64,000 bases of DNA from Oscheius tipulae (lineage: Eukaryota; Nematoda; Chromadorea; Rhabditida; Rhabditidae). The stretch spans positions 7,553,501-7,617,500 of the forward strand of contig JASJZH010000002.1 in the NCBI GenBank assembly GCA_037178975.1. Direction: 5' to 3'. The notes below the pieces were generated by a model. That model saw only the letters and a list, made by a program, of their open reading frames with translations, made no database searches and had not been told where the DNA came from. The first letter of the stretch is position 1; the number at the start of each line of letters is the position of its first letter. The position numbers and the translations under genes were made by a program. Positions 24,866 to 37,100 of the stretch are shown here, piece after piece.

Positions 24866-26014
24866 CTAATCCATTTTTAGAGCAAAACTCGAGCCACAGC
24901 TGCAGCCCTTTTCCGCCACGGGGTTATTAACAACGCGAAAGCTGGCCTTCATCAGATCTTCCGCATAGTCCACGGTGGCGCCTTTCATATAGCCGAGGGA
25001 GAGCTGAACTTAGCCTATGAAATGGACCAAAAAGAAAGTGACAAGCCTCATCAACGACTACGGAAACGCCGCCTTCTGTCCAGAGAAGATCGTCCGGATT
25101 TAACGTCTTGTCAATTCGGAGCTTATATTCGAAGCCGGAACAGCCGCCGCCATCTACCTCGATCCGTAATCTTTCTTCATTTTCAAGAATCTGCTGAAAA
25201 TGAGAATGATGAAGGAGTTGTAGAAAAAGTTAGAAGACTTCACGTCCGTTCGCAACAAGCACAATGGTTTTTACAGCGTCTTCTTGGAACTATAAGCGTC
25301 CTTACTTTCATCATATCTATTAAGTGGCTGGCTCTTCTTACTAAACATTTATGAGCTTAAGAGACTTCCTTGAAGCATAGAACGTAAAAGAGCCAGTATG
25401 ATGAGGGATTTTTTACTGCCCAGATTACTCTCTAAAGAGCGGATAAGATTTCCTACCGGAATCTGACGAAAACTACGGAAGAATACTATGAAAACACCTA
25501 GGTAGACTTGGATTTATTGAAGCTCAATGTTTTTTCTAACCCGCTCACTCGTTTTCATGTTCCTATGAACAAATCTCTCGAAAGATATCTCGAATCAGTG
25601 TCATCCCTAATGTCAAGAAATACGGAACAGTAAGGAAGTTGCTTCCAAAGACCAATTGCCGCCACATTCGGTGTTTCCAAGATGCTAACATTACTTTCGG
25701 GACATCCCGGGTCCGGGATGCCCACTCGCCTGGCTTTGCAAAACAAGCAAAGACTTGGTTTATGCTGCGTTTTTTTTTTATACGGAACAGACTGTGTGAC
25801 ATCTAGAACGTAAAATGTAGCATCTCGAATCTTCTTGAATGTTCATGTTTAGTAGCCTCCGAGGGTACAGGCTCACCTTTAACCGCTCTTTTGCCCTCGT
25901 CGAAACTTTGATGTCGTCATTTGCAAGAGGCCGCGCTTGTGTTGAAAGAAAAGAACTGCTCGCCGCAGGTCGTCGCTGTAGACACTGCCTCAAAATAATA
26001 GTCATTCGGCTCAT
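24866..26014 (-). CDS. ISCA2: Mitochondrial iron-sulfur assembly protein ISCA2
   Basis: Three exons (26014-25877, 25193-25047, 25003-24866) give 140 aa. The N-terminus [20 protein letters not shown] is a plausible mitochondrial presequence. The A-type domain has the three metal-binding Cys: [13 protein letters not shown], then [15 protein letters not shown] at the end, as in ISCA2 (ISCA1 ends differently). ISCA2 with ISCA1 and IBA57 matures 4Fe-4S clusters. The frame-conserving join between exons 2 and 3 needs a GC-AG intron (25004-25046). A GT donor 4 nt downstream also works with an acceptor further upstream but adds three residues. Intron 1 is 683 nt and otherwise empty. Confidence 0.93.
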
Positions 26015-26254
26015 CTAAATCTGCAGAACATCCAATGCTAAAATTTTTACAGGTACCTAAGAGGTTGGGACCTCCAAAACATACCGTTTTTAGGACAAAA
26101 TATTCACAATTTATACTAACTTAAAGCCTCGAGAAAACTGAAAAAGAATAGGAATTAAAGCACAATTTTAAGATCCTATAAGGGGAGGGGAATGGCGGCA
26201 TATTTGTGACAATTTTGGCAAGGTTAGGTGAGAAAAAGGCTATGTACATGATGG

Positions 26255-28077
26255 CTATTTTCGGAGCGTCGCGGCGGGACTTTGCTGGCCTCTCCGACGT
26301 TGCTTCTCGAAGCGTCTGAAATGAAATTTTACATTGTAATCTTTTACATTGTAAAAGAGCTTACTTTTCCATCTCGTCGAGCAGCCTCGGGGTATAGCGG
26401 ACGACCAGCTTCACGGTTCCTTGAGCTGATTTCAGAAGATCGACGGCCTTCTCGTGGCATTCCGTCTCGACATTCTGGAAAATTGACAAGTTTAGACGAC
26501 ATAAAGTGGACAGCATGTCAAAAAAAAAGTTTTTGTAGACAGATTGAACAGAAACATGCCCGGAAAATTTGAGTTTCACGCCAATTTAGGCTATAGAGTT
26601 TCAACACTGTCCGGAACGACCTTCGGAAGAAGAGGTCAGCTGATCACAAAGGTAAGAGTGTTTCGATTATTTGGTGATTCAAACGAGAAAACAAATCATG
26701 GGTTTTTGGCACAAAAAGGAAAAGGTTTGGACTCTGCAAAGTGCAAACGCTGGGAATACTGGTGCTACAGACAAATAGAAAGTGCGCATCGACATTCTAT
26801 ATCGTTTTAGAAAAATCTAGCATTCTTAGGCAGCTGCCGCAGCGACTCAGTCAGCTTGGGAAATGGGGGCTACTCGGACGAGAACGTCCCACATTTTAGC
26901 CAACTAGTTCACTCGGTACGTTTTTGATCGTTTAAACCAGCTGAATGTTTGTAAAGTAATAAGAAAACCGACCACTCCATTGACTGCGATAAGTTGATCT
27001 CCTCGTTTTAGACCTCCATGTCTGTCGGCCACTCCGCCAGGAATTATTCTGCAAACAATTTTATAGATAAAATTGGCTTAAAAAAAGTACCTAGAGATGT
27101 AAATGGGCGAGTTCTGTTCCTTGCCGCCCATCACATTGAAGCCGAGACCCTGGTCCGTCTTCGGGAGCTCGACAATCCGCGGATGGGCATGTCCCTCGGC
27201 TGCGGCAAATGCCGCCACTGTTGCTTTGGCTGTCGCTGATGCTCGGACCTATATTTTTTTATTTTATTTTCACAATAGCAAAGTACCTCTGCGGATCCAT
27301 CGAGATCAATCGTATCGTAGACGCTCTCGTAGACTTCCCGAACAGCGCCGAAAAAATCGGATTGGAGTATCTTCTGCAGGGTGAGGAGTTTGGCCGAATT
27401 GACCTCGCCCGTCTTCTGCACATGTTCTATCAGCTCCAGAATTCTGTGGATATCTGAAACATGAACTATGAGTAGACGTATTTTTCCGAGCGTATTCAAC
27501 ATATTTTAGAGGCAGGATGTCGAATTCTAACGTAATCGGTTTGGAGCTGTTTTTACGAGACTAAGTTATTTTTTTTCTGATACGTAAAAATTTATGTATT
27601 TTACAAAATCTTTGTCCATAACAACTCTGACTATTCACATTGCAGCAATACATATCGAAACCCGGGGAAACCATTTCAAAATAAGCAAGCAACGTAGTAT
27701 CCCTCCAAAAACATGCTTAGATTTCAACTTCACATCTGTTCCAGTTTATATTTCTCTATAATAGAATGATTCTCTCACTCTCAAGCGCCTTTTACAGCAT
27801 TCAAAGTTGACGAAATCACTGGTCAGTAGGTATACGACCTCAAAACTCATGACATCTGCAAAAATATCATTTGTATGGAGTCTGGCCCAATTGCTATGAT
27901 TTCTGGGCATGTTGGTAACAAAAAAGTTACCAGACTAGGGACAGATCTGGTCCAAAGGACTGCGGACAGCTATCAATGTTGTGAGATCAAAAAAGAGCTT
28001 CCGATAAGACCACGTACTACCGAAAAAGCGTACTTACCCCTTTCCAGATTCGGCTTTTCCACAAACGGAGAGTTCAT
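26255..28077 (-). CDS. LIN7: LIN7-type scaffold protein (L27 + PDZ)
   Basis: Six exons (28077-28038, 27453-27287, 27248-27091, 27048-26973, 26474-26365, 26315-26255) give 203 aa. The L27 domain ([36 protein letters not shown]) is followed by a PDZ domain with carboxylate loop GLGFNVMGG and [20 protein letters not shown]. It ends [23 protein letters not shown]7 links LIN2/CASK and LIN10 to sort membrane proteins in polarised and neuronal cells. I take the start [13 protein letters not shown] at 28077, which splices in frame. Starting inside the next exon at 27502 is an alternative. The gene lies about 150 nt downstream of mRpL27 on the same strand. Confidence 0.93.
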
Positions 28078-28230
28078 TGCCTATAAATCGCCGATTTGAC
28101 TTCCTTCACAAACAAAAAAACTAGTAAGATAACAAAGCGATAGACGCTAGAAGTTTAGCCAAAGTGATGAGAGATCTAACGATTTCATTTGAGCAGAGAA
28201 AAAAACAATATAACAAAAAAGAGTCAACAA

Positions 28231-28804
28231 CTATACCTGAGATTGTAAAGTGAAAGTTTTGGACATGGGTAGAGGAAGGACGTTGAAGGTCAGCTTGCGC
28301 ATTTCGATGTCTCGTCTGTAGGCATAGCAGTCCATCTCCGGTAGGGACATGTCCGGTTGGACGGTCTCCGTCGTAATTCGCACCACGCCATCGCAATCCG
28401 CCTTTAGCAGCTTCTCGCCACGATCGTTCTCGTAAAATACCTGGAAATTTCGGAATTCGATGAGGGTCAAGTTTATATTTCTGGGCAAAATTTTAGCTAG
28501 GACAGCTCCGATAGGTAGATCACAAGTCACAGCTGTTTTTTGACTAAAGTTCTGACGAAAAATACCGTAAAGTAGACTCACATTCAAGCCGGGATGATAG
28601 TTGAACTTCCCTTGACAAACTAGCAGCTCGCCTTTCCTAACTTGTTCGCCCTCTGTTCTAAAAATTTCCTGTTTATTTGGCTAAATAAAACTCGCCGTAC
28701 CTGTATATTCCTCTGTAGGGAAGATTCTTCGGCGGTCGAACCAGTAGCCTGGTCTGGCAGAGCAATCCCGGGCTGTGTCGGCTCAGAAGGGGTAAGGAGT
28801 TCAT
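28231..28804 (-). CDS. MRPL27: Mitochondrial ribosomal protein L27 (bL27m)
   Basis: Three exons (28804-28701, 28657-28582, 28440-28231) give 129 aa. A basic presequence (MNSLPLLSRHSPGLLCQTRL) is followed by GEQVRKGELLVCQGKFNYHP, which matches the bL27 core (in bacteria GDFVHPGNIIVRQRGTKFHP-like). KADCDGVVRITTE is the matching later strand. The protein sits near the peptidyl-transferase centre of the mitoribosome. TTTTCAG lies 2 nt before the ATG. The exon reads ...QSQV-stop at 28233-28231. A GT at that point could instead splice to an exon at 28103-28074 ending IYRQ-stop, whose stop would overlap the LIN7 start codon. Confidence 0.88.
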
Positions 28805-30069
28805 GGCTGAAAAATGTTATTACATCTGCTCCAGGGGAATAAAGAAAAGAGGAAGAGCATTCTGAAGAAGTCAATGTTTTCGAAAGATAAAACCTTTCTG
28901 TACTTTTAGACGTATTCTTCGGACTGTTACAACATATGTCTTGGTTCCAAAATCGTCTCTATCATTTTTGACATCTACAGAGCCTCTAGAATGAAGTCAA
29001 TTGGCAAGCCACAGTCGTCGCAAACAGAAACAGCCGATCATACAAGTAAAACCTTCAACTTCGATTCTTCATGAGTCCCAGTCTCTTTTTTTGCTGGTAG
29101 ACTGGTTTATAGGCTTCTAGCATGTTTTGCACTCAAGAGAGGAGAGTTGAAATACGCAAAAGCGTAAAGAGATGAGAAGAGTAACAAGAGCTTGGTTGAG
29201 AAATCTTTGCCAGAGGGTATTGGCTATATAAATACTAAACATGGCCTTCCTGAATGCTTAGATGACTCTCGATCTCAACGTTTTGTGCCAAAAAAACGCG
29301 AGAAAATTAGACAAGAAAAGGCCTGCAAATAAAGTTTGTTCCCGGCAAAATAACCTACCGTAACCGTATAAACCTGCGCATCAAGTGTATTTGCGCGCTC
29401 TGTTCAAAAACCGCGTTGCTCTAGGCCGTCGAGCGGCTTCTTCGTTTTCTTCTTTTTTTTGGGATTTCGAAATAGCGTCCAAACATTGTGACCGACTCCT
29501 TTTCAACACATTGCATCATGTTATACCTCTTGAGCGCATAAAAGTGTGACGATTTTCGTAATTAGAAGCATAGTTTAACGAGCAGCGATGGACTATTTCG
29601 TCTTCGCTGTAGATGAGCGAAATAACAGGTCGGTTTAATGTATGTTTCGGTCCTTATTGCATCATCTCAACCAGGTGACTGTTATTGATTCTTTTTACAC
29701 GTAGTCGTTTCAATCAAAATAGTTTTTCACTCATAATTTTAGATCAGAAGTATTTTAAAGTGTTACATCTGGGTATTCGCAGTCCTTGAAATTTTTTTGC
29801 TTACGTTTTCCTGTGAAAAACATCACAAATCTGTCGAAATATCATAACGCTTAGTTTTTGTGTGACGACTTTCGATCTTTCCACAGCCTTTCTCGTAAAC
29901 TTTACAGAGAAAGTGGATCTTGCCTTCAAGTTTTTCTAGAAACCTTGTAACTTCTTCAACACAGCCTTATCATCTGAAATACTGTTTTCTCCACCTCTTA
30001 CACTTTTATTTGTTCGCCTTTATCACTGCAATCAACGTCAAAAAGTTCCAACCATCTATTTTTAGCGAG
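28805..30069. other. Divergent intergenic region between mRpL27 and ELOF1
   Basis: The two genes point away from each other, so both promoters should lie here. It is AT-rich with one TACCGTAACCG-type motif near 29356. I recognise no gene in it. Confidence 0.5.
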
Positions 30070-30826
30070 ATGGGCAAGCGAAAGTCAAAAAGGAAGCCAC
30101 CTCCAAAGGCCCGGATGGTCGAGCCGCTCGACACTCAATTCAACTGCCCCTTCTGCAATCACGAGAAAGTCTGCGAAGTTAAAATGTAAGTTTTGTTCAT
30201 TCCTTTTTAGTTCAGCCAACTTTTATCTCCTCGTGGCAGAATTGAATCTCATGAGAATCTTTAGAGCTGATTCCTCCCCATTTCTAAGTTGCAGGGACAA
30301 CTTTTCCATTTAAAAAAAACTCCGAAAATCCTCAGTCCAGTCCGTTACAACCTGTAAAATCAGTCCCAGGCAATGTTCCGACCAAATCGAAGCTTGTCGA
30401 GCCGTTTTTCCGATCATAATTGCCATATAAACTGTTTTGTAAGCCGATCCAGCTGGAAATTCCACCTAAACCCCGTCCTTGTCTTATCTCGCTTTATGTC
30501 AAAATTATCCCGAAAAATATTTTGTCTGATCCGAAATGCATCTCTCCCAGTGTTTATGCTCTAAAACAGCTGCATGTCTGTTCTTCTTCTGGATCGGATG
30601 TGTAATTCCTGTTTCCTGGCCATGAAAAATCTGCCTACAGCTTGAAAGACATAAAAACATTAAATCTATGCCTCACAAACTGCTCTTTTTCAGGAATCGT
30701 GAGCAGAACGTGGGTCTAATCTCGTGCCGAGTGTGCCTCGAGGACTTCCAGACGAATATAACCTATCTTTCGGAGCCGATTGACGTCTACAGCGACTGGA
30801 TTGACGCCTGTGAGCAGGCCAACTGA
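30070..30826 (+). CDS. ELOF1: Transcription elongation factor 1 homolog
   Basis: Two exons (30070-30185, 30694-30826) give 82 aa, the usual family length. A basic N-terminus ([16 protein letters not shown]) is followed by a four-Cys zinc ribbon: CPFC in the first exon, CRVC in the second. The conserved [14 protein letters not shown] and the tail YSDWIDACE are also present. Elf1/ELOF1 binds elongating RNA polymerase II and assists nucleosome passage and transcription-coupled repair. ATTTTTAG lies 4 nt upstream of the ATG. Confidence 0.97.
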
Positions 30827-31134
30827 CAAGAAGAGCCGACGACGCTGGTGCTGATCTCTAATTCTCCTCTAAAAAATCTACACGAGAGATGATGGTTTTC
30901 GAGCGCGAAGACAGACGGGTTCACTTTCTCTCAAATTTCCCCCACACTCAGCTCAGGATTGTCACTCTGAGGTATCTCTCCACATCCCCATTTATTTTTT
31001 CTGTTATGACAGTTGTTACTCCCTCCAGCACCGCTGCATGTATATAATGTGAAGGTGTCCAAGACTTCCCCGCACACATACACTCTTACCCAGATACATA
31101 AAATTTATTCATTCACACGTACGTTTATGGCAGT

Positions 31135-34100
31135 TTATTTCCCCTTTTTAATCTCCTGGCAGACTTCCAGAAGGCAGCCGACAGACCAGGCCTGAGCGGC
31201 ACAGCTAGCCGGACATTCAGCACCGTTTTCTTGTGTGAGCTCTGGCAGAGATCGCCAGGCAGAGTTTTGGATGTGGGCCCAATAATTTCCGAGCTTTCTT
31301 CTGACTTCTTTCAGTGCCTTGGACCAGTAATCGTCGCCTAGAGCTCGGCCGACAACGAGACGAGCTTTTAGGTAGAACCCGGCGACCCAGACCCATTCCT
31401 GAAGGGGATTTCTGCCTAGAAGTGATTTGGCTTACCGGTCCCTGATGGTAATTCCAGCCGTGAGCTGTCTTCTTGTCCGTTCCGTGGTCATTGTTGTTGT
31501 AGAAGCCATTGTAGGCCCAGTCACTGGAAATTGACAAGGTTTTTGTGGGTTATCAACGCTTTCTCGATCAGATTTAGGGATGACCTGTTCAGTAAATTTT
31601 TGGTTGTTTTATTGGGTTCACTCTACAGAACTAGGACTACCGTAACACGGTTGTAGTCGTGGCGGAAGCTGTTTAGCGCGCGAACATTGAATACTGAGCC
31701 AAGTTTTAGTTAAAGGACTACCTCTCTTTGGCTTGAACGAGAGTCCCGTCACGATAACCAATGGGTTGGTGACCACTTTTAATTGAAAACCATCGAGTTT
31801 TGAGAACAAAATACACAAAGTGAATTAGAAAGTCAATTTCGTTTTCCTTATGAAATAAATTTTTAAAAGCATTTTCCTTATTCCATTTTTTTTAGATTGT
31901 TTTTTCCCTTAGGAGACTCCAAAAGTTGGTGGCCTCTTGGTCAAGAAGCTCCTCGCGGCAAGCCGGGCCACCGTAAAGGAGGTTATTTGAGACAGATATG
32001 AGTTACTCTAATCAAAAACTGCTAGACCAAGGTGGAGGTAGTTGCTCTCGGATGCCGGCAGAGTACGGCTGAAGCGACTGCATGAGGAGCTGCTTTTCTT
32101 GTTTTGCAATGTACTGCAAAGTTGTAGAGCAGATCAAGGGCTACAACTTTGTAGAACATCTCAAATCTCGAACATTGCTTCTTCAGGCCGAAAATGGCTT
32201 GCGATTAGAAGTAACCAACTCTGTTCGGCAGAAATCAATAAATGCGAAGAGCTGTTTTTTGCGGTTCGCAACGATTTTCTGTGCTAAGCGGAACCCCAGC
32301 GTCTTTTGCGAATGTGCATTCAGGAAAAACTCACGTAGGATCCAGTGTCTTGATTCCAATTGGGCCCATCAGTACATCTTTGACCGTGTCCAGTACGTCC
32401 CAAGCAAGGCGAGGATCCAGAATGCTTGGATCCTAAAAGATTTATGATATATTTTTGTCGGATTCTTACCGTAGCCAAAGTAATAACCAGGTTACATCGC
32501 AATTGGTAGTCGGTAAAGCCTCCAGACGAGCCCACACTGTCTTTGACGATCTTTCTTCGATTGACAAACTGTTCCTTCGACTCTTCCGAGACATAAAAGT
32601 GTCTCTCGAAACTCTGTCGAATCTTCTGGGACCAGTCGCACCAGGTCCAAGCGTGTTCCCCAGTTGAGACACCGGGGGATGAGAGCAGACCTGCTTTATG
32701 CCAGTCAGCTAGGGCTGACAGGGAGAAAGAGGCTAGGCCTTGTAGTTCGACCGCTGCTCCGTCACGAGGAGTGGCTGGTTCTCCGCGGTTTCCTGCCTGA
32801 AAGAGATTGTCTGTCCCTGTCCCTGTCACTGTCACACACCGCCTCACTGCTACCCATCTTGTCCATCCATGTCCCACAGTTCCATTGGTTGCCGCCATGA
32901 ATGAATCCAGTTTCTTTGTCGACAAACGCTGTCACATTGAAGCCCTCGTCTCTCATATGCTCGTCAATTTGATTTCCGGCATTCCTTTCACGGAAGCTGA
33001 TTCCCTCAAAATGTCTTTGGAGAGCTTCGACAATAACTTCGGAGAGGGGTTGCTCCTAAAATGGCTTTTTCCAGCTGGAAAAACTGAACTACCTTTTCTT
33101 CCTGCAAAAACTCCGCTTGATCTGAGAGGTACAGTCGTCTGACAGGCGCCTCCAAGATTTCTTTTCCATTGGGAGCGAGCTCAACATATCGAACGATTGA
33201 AGCCAGCCAGAACCAGACAGCATCGCGGCAGTTATAGCGAGCTCCTTTTCCTTCAGCCAACAAATTTGGGATAAGACCGTGACGGAGACAGCCAGCGAAG
33301 GATAGGATGACTTTCCGGGCATCGGCAAAACGACCAGTTACTAGAAGACATCCAGGCAGAGCGATGAAGGTGTCTCTTCCCCAATTGCGCCAAATTCCAG
33401 TGGAGAAGTGGGGGAGTCCTGAAGAGCTTGATGGAGAGACAGAGCGACAAAGAGACAGAGAAAAAGAGAGACAGGGAGACACAGAGTGACAGCGACTCAC
33501 CTGCAGAAATCGAGAGAGCCTCCTCCTCTCCTAGACTTGGTGAAATCGGAGCCAGCTCAGCTCCGCGAACGAATCCTGTGAAAGAGACAGATGACAGGAT
33601 CAAGGCCTGAACGAATGCAGAAGCCATGTTCACGTTCCTAAAAGTCCTTTTCATTAGGATACAAGAGTCTCGTACGTTGATAGCTTGGCAAAGAGGGCCT
33701 CCCTAGTCTTTTGGTAGAGATACGAGACACATGCTTCGAAGTAACACGGTCTCAGGTAGTAGGGGATGTTCTTCAATGGCTCGAAAACTGATTGGAAGAT
33801 GTCAGCAATCTTTTCCAATCCGGCGTATTTCCTCAGACGAGCGTGAATGTAGTCGGCCAACCAGACCCCATCTCGAAGATTCTGACATAGCGGATGACCA
33901 AGATCATTGTGCTCTCGGATCCGTTCCAAGACGGGAATCAGTCCTTGGAGTCCGCAGTAGACAAACTTTCCAAAATTGGGGATTACGTAGGAGCCTTGAC
34001 CAATGTTCACGTGTTCCTCTTCTTCGCAGGTAAACAGGAGACGATTGAAATTGAGCAGGGAGAGAGCTTTGAGCGATTGGGTGAGATCTAAAAGGAAGTC

Positions 34101-37100
34101 TATATCATTAGAAGTCACGTTCAGCTTCGCTGTCTAACTGTCTAACATAAGACCATTCTGTCTTTGTGATACGCATATAGTCAAGAGTTATCGTAAAACG
34201 CGTCAACTCCTCGTGCATAATTGCGAAAAGTAGCAGGCTATGAGGACAAAAATGCTGATTAGATGACGGCTCATACCCAAACTTTTCTGGAGAAGTAGTC
34301 TACTAAAATCCGAAGTGCCTTGACCCTTGTCCCATGTTCCCTTACCTTTGTTCAGCTGAGTGTCCTTGTCATAGATGAGACGACGTACAAAGTCAACAGC
34401 ATTGTGATGAGGCTCATCCAGGCGAATCCTGAAAGCAGAGATTCTCGGCTTCTGGCTCCAAACTCACTTGAATCCAATTACTGAACCGCTCGGTAGATTG
34501 GTCAGCTCAATGTAGCCCTCACGGCCTCCATGCAACTCACACATGTTTGCCTTTTCGGGCTCGATGTGCTCTCTCACCTCGACCGAGACATTGTCCAGCC
34601 CTTTCAGAAAGTCGCTGGATTCTGAAACACCTATGTATTGTTATTTCCAGTGCCTTACCTGGTCCCCATGCTGGACTGGCTTCAACCGTCCTCATCTCGA
34701 AGAGAACTTCCTCGAGGACTCCACCGACCGGAATGTGCTTGAGAAACACGCGACCGCGGTTGATATTCTCCTTGTTGAAGGCGGTGTGAGAAACAACTAC
34801 AACAGTGGAGTGAGTTACAGGGTTGTGACGGGTCACTGCCACGATATCCGGACTCATTTGGTCGACAAAGACCTAAAAATCTGGTCTTTGACGAGAGAAT
34901 TCCCAACCTGAGTGTAATTTTCCTTAGCTAGTCGAGCATGGAGTTTATTGAGGACTTTTCGAGCAGCTGTAATGCCTGTATGCTCGTTCACCTCGGTGCC
35001 CCATTTCGCATATGGACGAGTCTCGGTAACGACGTGAATCTGAACAAGTTTTTCTATGTCTCTGTCTCTCTGTATTACTTACAGCATGCCGAACAAGTTC
35101 ATCGTATCCTCGAGTAGATCCAGAGGCACAGGAAGCCATTGAGAGCTTAGCCGCTGTGGGAAGAAGGTCAAACACTGAACGGGTCTGAACACATTTCATA
35201 AACCAAACTATATCAGTACATACCAGAATCGGAGTTGGATTGTCGTGACTCTGGTCAAGAAACAGTGCATGAGCGATCGAGGAAGGTGCTGACCGTTCAG
35301 ACTGTTGAATCATGGCTCCGACACAGTCTCCGCCATACCGGTAGACGAGCCGTCCCTGTTCGTGACTGTCGCCAGCTGATTGGGCTTCTGGAAATGGTAG
35401 AGTACAGTCACTATCACTGTCTCAAACCCCTAATCAAAGACGATATTCCCAATCTATTGACAAACATGTTGTCGAGGTGTTCACTTCCAGTGAACAGTTC
35501 AGCGAATACATAGAGATCCGGTCGGATTTCTCGAGCAGCCAGCAGCAGATACTCTGCAACATGAATTGGCGTCCCGTGAGCATTGTCAATTCTGAGTCCA
35601 TGGAACATTTTGGCACATTTCTGTCTGAAATGGCACCCTGTGCCTTGTCTACAGACATTCTTACGTGTATTCCTTCATGTAGTTCCAAAGGAACGGGCAG
35701 TCTTCCGGCTTCTCGCCGTAGTTGAGCTTGACCGAGTCTCCCCAGCACACAAGCTCTCTTCGAAGGTAGACCTGAAGAGTTAAAATTGAGAGATGGGTAA
35801 AAGTCAAAGTCAAGGTTTCCATATATCCGCATCAACGGCAGAGATATTCGGAGGAGTTCTGTGAGTCAGCTCCTGCCATGACTTGCGACGCCGACCGTTG
35901 CGGAGGCTTCCCGAGCTGCGGGGCAATACGATCCAAAGCTACCTACCCTTTTCTAGGAACGCCTTCACCTTCGTAGTAAGCTACTACTTTTTTTTACTAC
36001 TTTACCAACCTACGAGAGGATAGAAGCCTCGGTTGGGCCTCAGCGAGGGTCAAACTTGGAAAACTTTTATTAATGCTGGTCCCACCTGTCACTGGACTAT
36101 CCTGTCACATTGAGAGATCTAGTTCAAAATGCCCAAAACTCTGTGTGTGTATCTGTCTGAAGTCCTAAATGCCAATTTGTCAGTTATTTTGGGACAGCAA
36201 TTAGTCTTTGCAAATCAAGTCTGTTTGGGATATGCGTCTCTGAAAGAACGTTGCTTCTGTCACGGTATCCCGACTGGAACATCATCTACCTGTCATGAGC
36301 CCCAACAGAGCATCAGCCACATTTGTAGTAAGAAAAAGAGGCATTTTTAAAAGACAAAAGGGGGAATTTTCAGGACACAGACTTACTTCCGAATCGGACA
36401 GGGCAAAGTTCTGCAAAGGGTTGTCGCACATCACCCAGCCATTGAAAGCCATAAGATGTGGGGCTGTCTTCTTGTTGTAAGCCAGTTTCTCGTCTTCTTC
36501 CCAGCCCTTCTCTGCTTCCAAGTGCTGGAAGTAACTGAAACCAAAACATAGATTCTTTTTCTTGACAAGATTACTCGCAAGTAAGAGGCTCTTTCTCAGT
36601 CACGGCTCCCTTCCTCGGACCGTGATCTGCGACTCGCTCGTAGGTCATGTGTCCAATCATAGCATTCAGTCCGGCCATCACAATGTCCCAAGACTTCTTG
36701 CCGCCTAAAATTTCATGTCTTTCTGTTCCTTTCTCCGCAAAACCAACCCTCCATGTTCAGATACTCCAAATGTAGCCTGAAAGCCTCGACACATTTGAAG
36801 ACTCGTTCTTCTTCTGAACCGACGTCGTCTCTAAAAAATGCACTTGTTATTCTTGCGTCTTGTTCCGAAACCCTTACCTTGTAACATTGAAGATCTTATT
36901 AGCCATATGCAGATCTACAGAGGCACCGAATCGTCGCCACTGTGGGTCCGGAATCATTCCGAGCATGGCAGCCACGGGGTCGTGTGCTGGTCCAGTCCGG
37001 ACCACGTCCTCGAATTCCCTGACATAAGGGTCTACGTCGATCTGATAGAACTCGTGAAGGCGAGCCTTTGGAAGGACCTCGGTCCGAAGAACATACTCGA

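Noticed and set aside
25555..25802. Minus-strand open frames inside ISCA2 intron 1
   Set aside because: AT-rich, no conserved motif, and bounded by neither a start context nor splice sites.
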